Numbered from the stretch's first letter, positions 52,001 through 62,868 are shown. The stretch is DNA of 64,000 nt from Burkholderia pyrrocinia (GCF_018417535.1 NZ_CP070979.1:1178001-1242000), one strand, 5' to 3'. Program-made: numbers and translations. The notes: generated by a model not told the origin, from the sequence alone.

Positions 52001-53737
52001 GAGACGGCCGTACGTATTGCGTCGACCGACATCGAACGCAAGCTCGCCGCTATCTGGGCCGATGTTCTCGGCCAACCGTCCGTCGGCGTCGACCACGATT
52101 TTTTCGAACTCGGCGGTGATTCGATTCTCGCCGCCGTCATCGTATCCCGGGCGGCGCTCGACGGGATGTATCTGAAACCGCAGGACATCTTCCAGCATAC
52201 GACCGTGGCAAGCCTGTCGACGGTGGTGCGCGAGACACCAGGCCTCGATGTCGATCAGGGGGCGGTGCACGGCGAGGCAGCACTCGGTCCCGCGGCACAG
52301 TGGTTCGTCGAGCGAGTCGAAGTCGATCGTTCGCACTTTAACCAGGCGTTGCTCGTTCCGCTCGGCGAGACGCCCGATGCAAACATCATGGCCGAGGCGA
52401 TTCGTGTCGTCGCGCGCCATCACGACGTGCTCCGTTCGCGCTTCGTTGTGCGCGACGACGGAATGCATCACGTATTTGCCGGTGACAACGGGTCGGACGA
52501 GGCTGATTTCTCGGTCGTCCGATGCGTTGATCCGGACGGCCGGCATTGCGAACGCATTTGGCGCGACGCGATTGACGCAGCACAGAGCAGCCTCGACATC
52601 GAAAGCGGCCGGCTGATGGCAATCAGGTGGCTCGAGAGCACCAGCGTGTCGGGCAGCCGGCTACTGATCGTCGTCCATCACATGGCGATCGACGGCGTAT
52701 CGTGGAGCATCCTGCTGCAGGATCTGGCGGATTGCTATCTGCGGTTGCGTGCCCGTACGGCGGCGGCGTTGCCACTGAAGACGAGTTCCGTGAAGGCATG
52801 GGTCGACCAGTGGATCGCGCTTGCGCAGAGCGACGCGCTTGATGGAGATCGTCACTACTGGCGGAGGGTGAACGCACAGGTGCGCGATGTGTTGAGCGGG
52901 CCGAAGCGGGTGGCGCTGATGCGCCACGGGCTTGCGACGATCGTTCAGCATGCCTATCAGGAGTCGTCGCTCAGTTGCGCGATTACGCTCGACGCCGATC
53001 TGACTCACGCGTTCCGCACCACTGCACCGCGCGCCTATGGAACCGACGCGAATGACCTGCTCATTGCAGCACTCCACGCGGGTTTTCGTGCGTGGAGCGG
53101 TTGCGATGCGTTGCTGCTGGACGTCGAGGGGCACGGTCGGGACGCGCTCGGCGATTCGATCGACCTGAGCCGCAGTGTCGGCTGGTTCACGTCGATCTAC
53201 CCGGTGCTGGTCGACGCGCCGGCTACCGCGTCGGATCCGTCGGCGCTCATCAAGTCGGTCAAGGCTCGACTGCGCGAGGTACCCCGGAAGGGAGCGAGCT
53301 ATGGCGTACTGCGCTATCTCGACCCGACGCCCCAGGCCGGCGACGATTCGCTCGTTTCGTTTCCGCAGGCGCCGATCCTGTTCACCTACCTCGGTCAACT
53401 GGAGCAATTGTCGGGGCCGTCGTCGCTTTATGGCGGGCCGCCCGAACCCGCGCCGGGCATTCGCAGCCCGCGCCAGCGGCGCACGCACCTGCTGGACATC
53501 GTCGCGTACGTCTCGCGCGGCAGATTGACCGTGGAGTCCAGCTTCTTCGGAGTGCCGGGCGTTGACGAAAGCATCGGCTGCCTCATGTGTCGCGTCGAAG
53601 AAGCGCTGACGATGCTCGTTCGCCATTGCAGCGCCGACGGGGTTGGCGGATTGACACCCGACGACGTTCCGCAACTCGATGTCGACCAGCACGCTCTGGA
53701 CGCACTGTTGGATGAAATCGACGCACTCGAGCGCTGA
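49061..53737 (+). CDS. NRPS module 1: docking-C-A(degenerate)-PCP-E
   Basis: A 1558-residue module from a GTG overlapping the PKS stop. It starts with a TubC-type beta-hairpin docking domain (FINELAERGIELWAQDGKL onward). The C domain has HHIAAD at 194-199. The adenylation region (about 490-990) keeps the fold length, but A3, A5, A7 and A8 are unrecognisable and the A10 segment reads LDACGALDADRL, with Ala968 where the catalytic lysine should be. The PCP is normal (Ser1021 in ELGGDSILAA). The last domain is an epimerase with HHMAIDGVSW (His1206/1207) and GHGRDALG...SRSVGWFT. It should add one amino acid, supplied in trans, in D configuration. Confidence 0.92.
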
Positions 53738-53794
53738 ACGAGGCGACGCGCCGTACGGCGCGCTCGTCGAGCATGACCGCACCAGGAATCCAGG

Positions 53795-56700
53795 ATGACC
53801 CGAAACGTCGACACCATTTACTATCTGACGCCTCTTCAGCGAGGCATGCTCCACCATTCGCGACTCGATCCGGCATCGGGCATATACGTCGAGCAATTTT
53901 CCTGCGTGTTGCATGGTTCGCTCGACATCGAGCGGTTCCGGGGTGCCTGGGAAACAGTCGTGCACCGCCATGACACGCTCAAGACGTTGTTCATCCGCCT
54001 GCATGAGGAGAAGCCGCTGCAGGCTGTCCGGCATACGGTCGGATTGCCGTTCGAGGTGATCGACTGGCGCGGCCATGCGGCTGATGAACAAGCGCGTCGT
54101 TTCGATCTTCTGCTGGCAGGCGATCGCACGCGCGGCTTCGACTTTGGCGTGGCGCCGCTGATGCGCGTCACGCTGATGATGCTCGGCAACGAGCGATATC
54201 GATTCCTCTGGACCTATCATCACGCGATCCTCGACGGTTGGTCGATGCCATTGCTTCTCGGCGAGGTGTTTCAGCGCTATGCGCGTCCGGACGTACCGCT
54301 GCCTCCGGTTACAAAGGATTTTCGCGACTATGTCGCATGGTTGCGTACGCACGGCGGCGCTCGGTCGCTCGATTATTGGCGCGACATGCTGCGCGGCTAT
54401 CGCACGCCGGCAGGATTCGCGCCGTCGGTCGTCCCTTCGGCGGCAACACGTCCCACGGTCGACATAGAGGCACGTCGCACGCTCGCGGTATCGACCGGCA
54501 CGATGCCGACGGAATGGATGGAGGCAGCCGCCCGCGCGTGCCGCCGCGATCGGGTGACGCTCAATACGCTATGCCAGGGTGCGTGGGCGGCGCTCCTCGC
54601 GCGCTATGCCGGCTGCAACGACGTCGTGAGCGGAATCGTCGTATCGGGGCGTACGGCAGATGTGGACGGCATCGAGCGGATGGCCGGCTTGTTTATCAAC
54701 ACGCTGCCGTGGCGTGCAAGACTCGACGGCGAGCTCGATACGGCGACATGGTTGCGAGGCTTGCAGGCGGACACGCAAACGCTGGAGCAGCATGCGCAGA
54801 GCGCCCTCGCGGATGTGCTGAATTGCAGCGAGGTGTCACGCCAGAAAGCGCTCTTCGATACGCTTTACGTGTTCGAAAACTACCCGGGAAGGGACGCGTT
54901 CGATCGGCTCGCGGCGAGTTGCGGGCTGCGGATCGACGATCCGCGTGCAGTCGAGGAAACGAGTTATGCGCTGGCGCTTATCGTATTGCCGACGGATACG
55001 CTGACGTTTCAATTGACGTATGACACTGCGCGATTCGACGCCGCGTTCATCGAACGCGTCGCCGGGCAATACCGTCGGCTGCTCCAGGTCCTGATCGACG
55101 CTACACCTCGTAAAGTTCGCGATCTCGTACTCGACGTGCCGTCGTCGATTATTGCAGGGCCAACCCGGGAGAAGCCCGCGCAATCGGCGATCAGCGACGC
55201 GACGTTGTACGCACATATCGCCCGACACGCAGCTCGAATGCCAAATCGAATCGCGTTCTCGTGGCTGGATGACCGTCAGTCGCCGGGCGATGCGCGCGGT
55301 GTCACGTACGGCGTGCTCGCAGATCGCGTGCAACGCGCTGCGTATCAATGGCGGAATTTCGGCTATCGGCCGGGTGAACGCGTACTGGTCGCGTGTGACG
55401 ATCCTGTCTCCGGGCTCGTGCTGCTGCTGTCAGGACTGATGTACGGCGTTGATTGCGTGATCGCCGACCCTGATCTGCCATCGTCCGCGTTTGATGCCGT
55501 TGCCGATCTCAGCTGGTGTCCGGAGCCGCTGCGAAGCTGCGTGACCACCGGCCAGCATACGCCGTTGACGGGTGTCGTCTGCTACGTGTTCGACGAGCGG
55601 GACCCGATGTATGGTCAGATCGACGGCACGATGGAAGACCATGCAGATCCAGCGCAGGGGGCCTGTTCGTTGCTGCGGCGCGACGCCGCCGGTGACTGGC
55701 GGGTCCTGCGTTACACGCATGCTCAACTCGTCGAGGCGGCGCGCGTGTTCTCGGCGACGTTTCCCGCGGGTGCGTCGCAGGATGTCGCCTTTGGCGAAGG
55801 GCCGTTGTCGCACACGGCGTTGTGGACGGTACTAGGGGCACTGAGTGCAGGGTTGTCGCTACGCCAGATTGCGAGCGCCGGTGATCCGGCGTTTCTGCAG
55901 CGGGCCGCTTGCGCGGATACGCACTGGCACAGCGTCGTCTTGAGTCCGGCGGCGACGCGCCACATCGCGATCGCATCCACCGACCTGCCGGGAGACGGGA
56001 TCCGTGCAGACTGGGTGATAGCCGATGCACGCTCGTTAACGCGACAGGGTGCGGCCAGGCTCGCCGATCTCGCGCCGCGCGCGCAGCGCATCCGGCGTCT
56101 GTGCTGGCCGGCGTGGTCGATTCCGCATGCTGTCTTGTCGGCCGATGTGTCCGACGGATTCGAAACGGGTGCGGTATCGGCCGGCAGCACGGTATTCGTG
56201 GCGGACACGCATCTGAACCCGGCGGGCGTGGACGCACTCGGCAAGCTTGTCGTAACAGGGCATTCCGTGCCGGACCTGATGCTGCGCAACGGCAAGGCGG
56301 ACAGGGACAACCTGGTCGTCACGCGAAACGGTGCGTGTCTGCATACAACGCTGGACGCGTGGCACACGGTACGTGGCTGCCATATGCAACTGCCCGACAC
56401 AGGCGTTTTCGCGGAACTGATGACGGTAGGCTGGCTCGATCTGGAAGTCGACATTGCTCGCATCGCGGGCATCGACGAGGTCGCGCTCGTGGAGCGGATC
56501 TCCGATGGCGGCGACTGGGAGCATGTACTTTTCCACTGCAGCGCTGCTGTCGGCGGCGCGGATATCGCGCGCCGACTGGCCGGCCGGCGCGGCGTGCCGG
56601 CACTGTCCCCCGGCGCGATCCTCTCCCTTGCGGTTTTGCCGCTCTCCCCGAACGGCACCATCGACCGCGTCAGGCTACTTGCCGGTGACGTCGAGATCCG

Positions 56701-58156
56701 CAGGGACGACTGTCATGTGGCGCCTCGGGACGTGGTCGAAACCGCGATTCACGAGATCTGGCGCATCTTGCTGAAGCAGCAGCGGATCGGCGTTCACGAC
56801 AATTACTTCGATCTCGGCGGGGACTCGCTTCAGGCAACCGTGATGCTGTATCAGATCAACGAGCGGCTGCAGCACCAGATCGATATGGACACGCTGCTCG
56901 CCGCGCCGACCATTGCCGGCTTGGCCGCCAGCATCGCGAATGGCAGTCTGCATCGCGATAGGCCGCCCGTCGATTTGCGTGAGGAAGCGCGGCTTGATCC
57001 GGCGATCGAGACACGGCAGCCGTATTTCCGGCGACCGTATCGCACCGTGCTGCTCACCGGTGCCACGGGATTCCTTGGCGTGCACCTGCTCCACACGCTG
57101 CTCGCGACGACCGACGCTCGCGTGATGTGCGTTGTCCGTGCCGACGACCCGGTCGCCGGCGTACGGCGCATTGAGGCCGCGATGCAGTCGCATGGCTTGT
57201 GGGAAGCGCGGCACGTGCATCGGATCGTGGCCGTGCCAGGTGATCTTGGTGAACCGAACCTGGGTTTGTCGATGGCAGCATTCGAGGCGCTCGCAACTGA
57301 AATCGATGCGATCTACCACAATGGGGCGCTGGTCAACTTCGTCTATCCCTACGCGACGCTGAAGCAGGTCAACGTGCTGGCAACTCAGGACATCATCAGA
57401 CTTGCGAGCCTCCATCGGGTGACGCCGATTCACTACGTGTCGACTGTCGGTACGCTCGATCGCTATTCGGATGCATTGCCGGAAGCGCTTGCAGTGCCGT
57501 TCCACGAGCAACTGACGAGCGGCTATGAACAGAGCAAATGGGTCGCCGAGCAACTGCTCGCCCAGGCGCACGCACGCGGCATTCCCGTCACCGTGTATCG
57601 TCCGGCGCGGATCGTGGGACATTCGGAGAGCGGACGAATGAACCTGGACGATCTGTTTTGCCGGTTGATCAAGGGAATCATATTGTTCGGAAGGGCACCT
57701 CGAGACGTCGGGTTCGACAACATCCTTCCTGTCGACGTCGTCAGCCGAATCATCGTGAGCGCGTCGCTCGAGCCGACTGCTGCGGGGCAGGGGGTGCACG
57801 TGATCAATCCGCGCTGGAACTCGCTGGATGCCCTCGTCGATTTTATCGAGGACGAAGGCTTCGAGATCGAGCGGATGGGCTATGACGCGTGGCTGGCCGC
57901 ACTGGCGGAGCATGTACGACACGACCCGTCACACCCACTGTCGATGTTGATTCCGGTGCTGAGGAAACTCAACCCTGCCGCGGATCCGACGGTCGGGCGC
58001 ATTCTGCCGATCGACGTAACGCAACTGAGGCGGCTCGCGGGCGGCGTGCTGGCCTCGAGTTTGCGGCCGACGAACGACTGGTTGCGCACATTCTTCGACT
58101 ACTTTTACGAAGCAGGCTTTCTCGAACGGGCACACGCGAAGCTGGCCTCGGCGTGA
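53795..58156 (+). CDS. NRPS module 2: C-A(degenerate)-PCP-reductase
   Basis: A 1453-residue terminal module. The C domain has YHHAILDGWS (His142/143, Asp147). The adenylation region (about 455-970) lacks A3 (no SGTTG-type loop), A5 and A7, and its A10 segment is SPNGTIDRVRL, with Thr955 replacing the lysine. The PCP is intact (Ser1011 in DLGGDSLQAT). The C-terminal thioester reductase has LLTGATGFLGVHLL near 1088 and YEQSK (Tyr1244, Lys1248). It should add the second, trans-loaded amino acid and release the chain as an aldehyde or alcohol rather than an acid. Confidence 0.92.
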   Translation: MTRNVDTIYYLTPLQRGMLHHSRLDPASGIYVEQFSCVLHGSLDIERFRGAWETVVHRHDTLKTLFIRLHEEKPLQAVRHTVGLPFEVIDWRGHAADEQARRFDLLLAGDRTRGFDFGVAPLMRVTLMMLGNERYRFLWTYHHAILDGWSMPLLLGEVFQRYARPDVPLPPVTKDFRDYVAWLRTHGGARSLDYWRDMLRGYRTPAGFAPSVVPSAATRPTVDIEARRTLAVSTGTMPTEWMEAAARACRRDRVTLNTLCQGAWAALLARYAGCNDVVSGIVVSGRTADVDGIERMAGLFINTLPWRARLDGELDTATWLRGLQADTQTLEQHAQSALADVLNCSEVSRQKALFDTLYVFENYPGRDAFDRLAASCGLRIDDPRAVEETSYALALIVLPTDTLTFQLTYDTARFDAAFIERVAGQYRRLLQVLIDATPRKVRDLVLDVPSSIIAGPTREKPAQSAISDATLYAHIARHAARMPNRIAFSWLDDRQSPGDARGVTYGVLADRVQRAAYQWRNFGYRPGERVLVACDDPVSGLVLLLSGLMYGVDCVIADPDLPSSAFDAVADLSWCPEPLRSCVTTGQHTPLTGVVCYVFDERDPMYGQIDGTMEDHADPAQGACSLLRRDAAGDWRVLRYTHAQLVEAARVFSATFPAGASQDVAFGEGPLSHTALWTVLGALSAGLSLRQIASAGDPAFLQRAACADTHWHSVVLSPAATRHIAIASTDLPGDGIRADWVIADARSLTRQGAARLADLAPRAQRIRRLCWPAWSIPHAVLSADVSDGFETGAVSAGSTVFVADTHLNPAGVDALGKLVVTGHSVPDLMLRNGKADRDNLVVTRNGACLHTTLDAWHTVRGCHMQLPDTGVFAELMTVGWLDLEVDIARIAGIDEVALVERISDGGDWEHVLFHCSAAVGGADIARRLAGRRGVPALSPGAILSLAVLPLSPNGTIDRVRLLAGDVEIRRDDCHVAPRDVVETAIHEIWRILLKQQRIGVHDNYFDLGGDSLQATVMLYQINERLQHQIDMDTLLAAPTIAGLAASIANGSLHRDRPPVDLREEARLDPAIETRQPYFRRPYRTVLLTGATGFLGVHLLHTLLATTDARVMCVVRADDPVAGVRRIEAAMQSHGLWEARHVHRIVAVPGDLGEPNLGLSMAAFEALATEIDAIYHNGALVNFVYPYATLKQVNVLATQDIIRLASLHRVTPIHYVSTVGTLDRYSDALPEALAVPFHEQLTSGYEQSKWVAEQLLAQAHARGIPVTVYRPARIVGHSESGRMNLDDLFCRLIKGIILFGRAPRDVGFDNILPVDVVSRIIVSASLEPTAAGQGVHVINPRWNSLDALVDFIEDEGFEIERMGYDAWLAALAEHVRHDPSHPLSMLIPVLRKLNPAADPTVGRILPIDVTQLRRLAGGVLASSLRPTNDWLRTFFDYFYEAGFLERAHAKLASA

Positions 58157-58417
58157 GGAATGCGGGAATGTCGGCAGCTCGCGCCGGGGGGTGTTTGCAG
58201 TCGGTTTTGACCTGCGCCGACGGCGAGCCGGGCGATCTTCGTCGCCCGGACGGCTCGTCGCCGGCAACATACCAGGATGCATCCACGGCCGCCTGGATGT
58301 CGCGTCGATCGTCCGGCTCGTCCTGGATATCCGATGAATGGAGTCGATCGATGCGCCCGAACGCATGGAACCGCCTATCGCAAAATATTGCGTTAACCTG
58401 TCGAATTGGTTTATAAA
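58157..58417. other. Intergenic region between the NRPS operon and fecI copy 2
   Basis: About 260 bases without a supported gene or RNA. It ends in an A/T-rich stretch (58380-58417, including TTTATAAAC) that leads into the Fur-type site. The TTTATAAAC is also present before fecI copy 1 and marks the start of the duplicated sequence. I see no clear terminator for the NRPS operon. Confidence 0.5.
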
Positions 58418-58436
58418 CGGGAATGATTCGCATTTT
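58418..58436. promoter_or_regulatory. Putative Fur box upstream of second fecI copy
   Basis: The site contains a perfect dyad AATG-ATTCG-CATT (58422-58434), matching the core of the Fur operator, about 40 bases before the sigma-factor ATG. It is better preserved than its copy at 10513-10530. It predicts that the fecI-fecR unit is expressed under iron limitation. Confidence 0.65.
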
Positions 58437-58476
58437 CTTTCTCGTCTCCCGCCTTTAAAGCCAAAGGGGTTGTTCC

Positions 58477-59004
58477 ATGTCCGCCGCCCAACTCGCCGTG
58501 TATCAGGATGTGCAGGCTCTTTATCGCGACCACCATGGCTGGTTGCAGGGCTGGCTGCGCAGGCGACTGGGTAACGCTTTCGATGCGGCGGACCTTGCCC
58601 AGGACGCATTTCTTCGTCTGATCCTCAAGTCGGTGCCGAAGCGCTTCGACAGTGATGCCGAGGCGCGGGCCTACCTGCGCGCGATGGCGCAGGGCATGTG
58701 TATTGACCTGTTCCGCCGCCGACAGGTCGAGCAGGCGTGGCTCGATGCGCTCGCCGCGCAGCCGGAGCCCTGCGAGCCTTCGCCCGAATCCCGTGCGATC
58801 GTCATCGAGACGCTGATGGAAATCGGCGCGCTCGTCAGCGGGCTGTCGGACAAAGCGAGGGACGCGTTCGTCATGGCGCAGATTCACGGTCTGTCCACTC
58901 GCGAGATCGCCAGCGAACTCGGCGTCTCGGATCGAATGGTGCAGAAGTATCTCGCTCAGGCGATGCTGCAGCTGACCTTGCTCGACGCCGGCATCAACCA
59001 CTGA
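58477..59004 (+). CDS. FecI-like ECF sigma factor (copy 2)
   Basis: A 175-residue iron-uptake-type sigma factor: LYRDHHGWLQGWLRRRLG, AADLAQDAFLRLILK and LSTREIASELGVSDRMVQKY. It ends three bases before the fecR ATG and is followed by an intact receptor gene, so it is a complete FecI-FecR-receptor signalling set. A strong Fur-type dyad precedes it. It is highly similar across its full length to the orphan copy at 10.6 kb. Confidence 0.94.
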   Translation: MSAAQLAVYQDVQALYRDHHGWLQGWLRRRLGNAFDAADLAQDAFLRLILKSVPKRFDSDAEARAYLRAMAQGMCIDLFRRRQVEQAWLDALAAQPEPCEPSPESRAIVIETLMEIGALVSGLSDKARDAFVMAQIHGLSTREIASELGVSDRMVQKYLAQAMLQLTLLDAGINH

Positions 59005-59007
59005 CCG

Positions 59008-60021
59008 ATGGCCGCCTCGTCGTCTTCATCCACCGTGGAGCCCGGTGCCCAGGCCGATTTCGAAAGCCTCGAGCAAGCCGCCAACTGGTTTGCGCTGCTG
59101 CATGCCGATGGCGGGAGCAGCGAGCATCGCAGCGCCTGGGCGGCGTGGCTGGCGGAGCGGCCGGAACATCGGCGAGCGTGGGCGCATGTCGAAGCGGTCA
59201 GCCGTCGATTCGAGCCGCTGAGGAGCGAGAGCCAGGGCGAGCGCGACGCTGCCGCTGCAGCCGTGCACGTTTCCGCGACACGTTCGGCGAGTCGGCGCCA
59301 CGTGTTGGGCAGTCTCGCGGCGCTGGCCGGAACCGGTCTCGCCGGCTGGTTCGCATGGCGTTTCACGCCGCTGCCGGCTCGCGTCATGGCATGGCGGTCG
59401 GATTACCGCACCGGTGTCGGCGAGCGGCGGGATGTGCAGCTCGCCGACGGCACGCGAGTCTGGTTGAACACCAACAGTGCATTCGACGTTCATTACGACG
59501 ATACCCGGCGAGTCCTGACGCTGACGATGGGCGAAATGCTCATCGATACGGCCAGGGACAGTCACGGGCGTCCGTTCTTCGTCGACACGCCGAATGGCCG
59601 GATGCAGGCGCTGGGCACCCGGTTCACCGTAAGGCAATCCGGAACGCACACGCTGCTGGCCGTATTCGACGGCCGTGTCGAGATTCGCAACCTGGCCGGA
59701 CACGTCGAAATCGTGCCGGCCGGTCGGCAGCGGCAGTTCACGGCGGATGCGATCTACGCGCCCGAACGGGTCGATCCCGCACGCGAAACGTGGTCGCGCG
59801 GCGTGATCCTGGCCGACGACGTCACGCTCGACGCGCTGATCGCCGAACTGGACCGTTATCAGCACGGGCACATCGGCGTCGATCCGTCGGTGGCGGGCAT
59901 TCGCGTCGTCGGCCGTTTCCCTGCCGACAACCCAGGCCAGATGCTCGCGATGCTCGAACGCGACCTGCCGATCCGCGTACGTCGCACGATGCCGTGGTGG
60001 GTCACGATCGAAGCCCGGTGA
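59008..60021 (+). CDS. FecR-like transmembrane sigma regulator
   Basis: A 337-residue inner-membrane protein that relays receptor occupancy to the FecI sigma factor. The cytoplasmic DUF4880-type region (about 15-70, SLEQAANWFALLHADGGSSE) is followed by one membrane helix (LGSLAALAGTGLAGWFAW, about 94-112), the FecR domain (GERRDVQLADGTRVWLNTNS, RPFFVDTPNGRMQALGTRFT) and a C-terminal secretin/TonB-type region (VTLDALIAELDRYQHGHIGV). Placed between sigma factor and receptor as expected. Its decayed copy is at 11101-11746. Confidence 0.93.
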   Translation: MAASSSSSTVEPGAQADFESLEQAANWFALLHADGGSSEHRSAWAAWLAERPEHRRAWAHVEAVSRRFEPLRSESQGERDAAAAAVHVSATRSASRRHVLGSLAALAGTGLAGWFAWRFTPLPARVMAWRSDYRTGVGERRDVQLADGTRVWLNTNSAFDVHYDDTRRVLTLTMGEMLIDTARDSHGRPFFVDTPNGRMQALGTRFTVRQSGTHTLLAVFDGRVEIRNLAGHVEIVPAGRQRQFTADAIYAPERVDPARETWSRGVILADDVTLDALIAELDRYQHGHIGVDPSVAGIRVVGRFPADNPGQMLAMLERDLPIRVRRTMPWWVTIEAR

Positions 60022-60083
60022 CGGGCGCGATACCGGTCCGGGCCTGGGCTTCGGAGGTTATCCCGCCCCGCGGCAAAAAATTT

Positions 60084-60143
60084 CCGATTCTGGTTCGCAT
60101 TTACGGGCGTCATCCGATTAACAGATGAAAGAGGACCATTCGG
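60084..60143 (+). promoter_or_regulatory. Putative FecI-type promoter of the TonB receptor gene
   Basis: This block, conserved almost base for base upstream of the receptor remnant at 11.8 kb (GGTTCGCATTT, TCATCCG, TTAACAGATGAAAG, ATTCG), lies between fecR and the receptor. FecI-type sigma factors are known to drive their receptor genes, so it is the likely target promoter. Exact recognition bases are inferred, not shown. The rest of 60022-60375 holds no other supported feature. Confidence 0.55.
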
Positions 60144-60375
60144 AGATCAATCAGTGCTCTGAATGCCGACCCGGCGCCATGAGGCGGGGCATCTGCTCCG
60201 GGCGGACGGTGCGTGCTTCCGGACGGAAACAGGCACCGTCGCGATGGCGACAGTCGTAGCCAGCATGGCACCGCCCGAACGACCGGGCGCGGCCGCTATC
60301 AAGCCAAGGTATCCGGCTCTGTTAGACGCGCGATGGACCTCCCCTTGGTCACTTCATTCTCAAGGAATGCCGTCC

Positions 60376-62868
60376 ATGCATTGCCCGTCGTTTTCGTCGA
60401 ATCCCGATTTTTCGCGGCCCATGCGCAGCCGCGCACGGATGCGCACCGCGCACCGTCCCGCTGCGCACGCCGTGCGGTGTGCCGTTCTCGGCATCGCGCT
60501 CGCCGGGAGCGGCGCGTGGCAAGTGGCGTCCGCCCAGTCTGCCGCCGGCGCGGCGGCGCAAGCGGCCACCCGGCATTACGACGTGCCGGCCGGCCCGCTG
60601 TCTGCGTCGCTGAACCGTCTTGCCGATCAGGCCAACGTGATGCTCGGCGTGCCCGGCGACCTGACGGCCGGGAAGACCAGCGCGGGCGTCCATGGCACGT
60701 ATTCGGTACAGGGTGCATTCCAGGCATTGCTGAACGGCACGGGCCTGGAGCCGGTGCAGCAGTCCGACGGCAGCTTCTCGCTGCGTCCGGCTTCTGCCGC
60801 GGCTGCAGGTGCCGAAGCCGCCGTGCTGCCGGCCATGAAGGTCCTTGGCAAGCGGATCGATGACGCGGTTCCCGACGTTTATGCCGGTGGTCAGGTGGCA
60901 CAGGGCGCGAAAGTCGGCCTTCTCGGCAATCGCGACTATATGGACACGCCGTTCAGCATCTCGAGCTATACGGAAAAGCTGATCCGCGACCAGCAGTCGA
61001 CCAGCGTTGCGGATCTGCTGACCACGACGGACCCGTCGGTCCGAGCGGCGATCGACAGCACCAACCGCTACGACGCGATTACGATTCGCGGGTTGCGCGT
61101 CGAGAACGGCGAGATCGCGCTCAATGGCCTGTACGGGCTCGTGCCGGCCTACCGCGTCGGCGCGGATCCGGTCGAACGGGTCGAAATCCTCAAGGGGCCG
61201 GGTGCATTGCTGAACGGGATGATGCCGCAGGGCAGCGTCGGCGGCAGCGTGAACGTCGTGACGAAGCGTGCCGACGACACGCCGCTCAACCGCCTGACCG
61301 CCGAATACGCGTCGAGCTCGGTGTTCGGCGGCCATGCCGATATCGGCAGGCGCTTCGGCCAGAACGGCGAGTTCGGCGTACGCGTCAACGCGGCCCATCG
61401 CGAAGGCGATGCGCCGATCGACGAACAGTCGCGGCGCAACACGTCGCTGTCGGTCGGGCTGGATTACCGCGGCCGCCGCCTGCGCGTGTCCGGCGACGTG
61501 ATCTACCAGGAGGACTTCATGCGGGCGCCGGTGCGCGGCTACACACCGATCGCCGGCATCGCGGTGCCGGCGGCGCCGAATTCGCGGACCAATCTCGCGC
61601 AGTCGTTTTCCTATTCGAATTCCCACAGCCTGACGGCGCTCGGGCGCGCCGAGTACGATCTGTCGTCGAACGTGACGCTGTTCGGCGCGATCGGCGTGAA
61701 CCGCTTCGGCTACGACAAGCTGGAAGACCCGGGCGCGACGATCATCAATGCGCGGGGTGACGCGAGGTCAACGTCGAGATACCAGTCGGGCGCATCGCAT
61801 GCACTGTCGGCCGAGGCCGGTGCGCGGACGCGTTTCAAGACGGGCCCGATCGATCACCAGCTCGTCGTGAGCGGCAACTACCTGCAGCAGACGACGTGGT
61901 TCGGTCAGACCGCCTACGGCAGCTATGCGACGAACATCTACATGCCGACCCGTATCGCCGGGCCGAGTGCGCCGGTCTCGGTGTCGCCTGAAGCGCAGGA
62001 CAGCGCGCAGATCCTGCGCAGCATCGGCGTTGCCGATACGCTGTCCGCCGCTGGCGGGCTTGTGCAGCTCACGGTCGGCGTGCGTCGCCAGCAGGTGAGC
62101 AGCCGCAACTTCGACACGTCCGGTGCGGAAACGTCGCACTACGACCAGGGTGCGACGACGCCGTCCGTCGCGCTCGTCGTCCGGCCGCTCGACCAGCTGT
62201 CGTTCTATGCGAACTACATCGAGGCGTTGACGCCCGGTTCGGCACCGCCGCCCGATGCGGCGAACCCGAACCAGGTGTTCGCGCCGTTCAAGTCGAAGCA
62301 ATACGAGGTCGGCACCAAGGTCGATTTCGGCAAGTTCGGCGCGACGCTCGGGCTGTTCCAGATCGACGTGCCGGGCGGGATCGTCGACCCGGTCAGCAAG
62401 CTGTACAGCCTCAACGGGTTGCAGCGCAATCGCGGTCTCGAACTGTCCGGCTTCGGCGAAGTGACGCGCGGCGTGCGTTTGCTGGGCGGCGTCACGTGGC
62501 TCGATGCGCGGCTGCGCCGCACGCAGGGGGGCCTGTACGACGGCAATCATGCGCTCGGCGCGCCGTCGCTGCAGGCCACGCTCGGCGCGGAATGGGATAC
62601 GCCGTTCGTGCCGGGTGTCACGCTGACGAGCCGGATGATCCATACGGGGAAGGCGTACGTGAGCCAGGACAATACGCAGCACGTGCCGAGCTGGACGCGC
62701 TTCGATCTGGGCGGTCGCTACGCGACGAAGGTCGCCGGCCGCGACGTGACGCTGCGCGCGAACGTGACGAACCTGTTCAACCGAGACTACTGGCAGGCGA
62801 ACCCGACCGGGTATCTGTTCACGGGTGCGCCGCGCACGTTCTGGCTGTCGGTGTCGACCGACCTGTGA
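60376..62868 (+). CDS. TonB-dependent siderophore receptor with STN signalling domain
   Basis: An 830-residue outer-membrane receptor of the FpvA/FecA transducer class. After a long N-terminal signal region comes an STN domain (HYDVPAGPLSASLNRLADQA, ALLNGTGLEPVQQSDGSF). The plug follows (SVADLLTTTDPSVRAAIDST, VERVEILKGPGALLNGMMPQ), then a 22-strand-type barrel ending GAPRTFWLSVSTDL. ATG at 60376 was preferred because AAGGA lies nine bases before it; starts at 60163, 60367, 60421 and 60439 are also in frame. The STN domain signals through FecR to FecI. The siderophore taken up is unknown. Confidence 0.93.
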   Translation: MHCPSFSSNPDFSRPMRSRARMRTAHRPAAHAVRCAVLGIALAGSGAWQVASAQSAAGAAAQAATRHYDVPAGPLSASLNRLADQANVMLGVPGDLTAGKTSAGVHGTYSVQGAFQALLNGTGLEPVQQSDGSFSLRPASAAAAGAEAAVLPAMKVLGKRIDDAVPDVYAGGQVAQGAKVGLLGNRDYMDTPFSISSYTEKLIRDQQSTSVADLLTTTDPSVRAAIDSTNRYDAITIRGLRVENGEIALNGLYGLVPAYRVGADPVERVEILKGPGALLNGMMPQGSVGGSVNVVTKRADDTPLNRLTAEYASSSVFGGHADIGRRFGQNGEFGVRVNAAHREGDAPIDEQSRRNTSLSVGLDYRGRRLRVSGDVIYQEDFMRAPVRGYTPIAGIAVPAAPNSRTNLAQSFSYSNSHSLTALGRAEYDLSSNVTLFGAIGVNRFGYDKLEDPGATIINARGDARSTSRYQSGASHALSAEAGARTRFKTGPIDHQLVVSGNYLQQTTWFGQTAYGSYATNIYMPTRIAGPSAPVSVSPEAQDSAQILRSIGVADTLSAAGGLVQLTVGVRRQQVSSRNFDTSGAETSHYDQGATTPSVALVVRPLDQLSFYANYIEALTPGSAPPPDAANPNQVFAPFKSKQYEVGTKVDFGKFGATLGLFQIDVPGGIVDPVSKLYSLNGLQRNRGLELSGFGEVTRGVRLLGGVTWLDARLRRTQGGLYDGNHALGAPSLQATLGAEWDTPFVPGVTLTSRMIHTGKAYVSQDNTQHVPSWTRFDLGGRYATKVAGRDVTLRANVTNLFNRDYWQANPTGYLFTGAPRTFWLSVSTDL

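Noticed and set aside
60163..60375. Upstream start for the TonB receptor at 60163
   Set aside because: It would add a non-signal-like leader of about 70 residues overlapping the promoter region; the ATG at 60376 has AAGGA at proper spacing.
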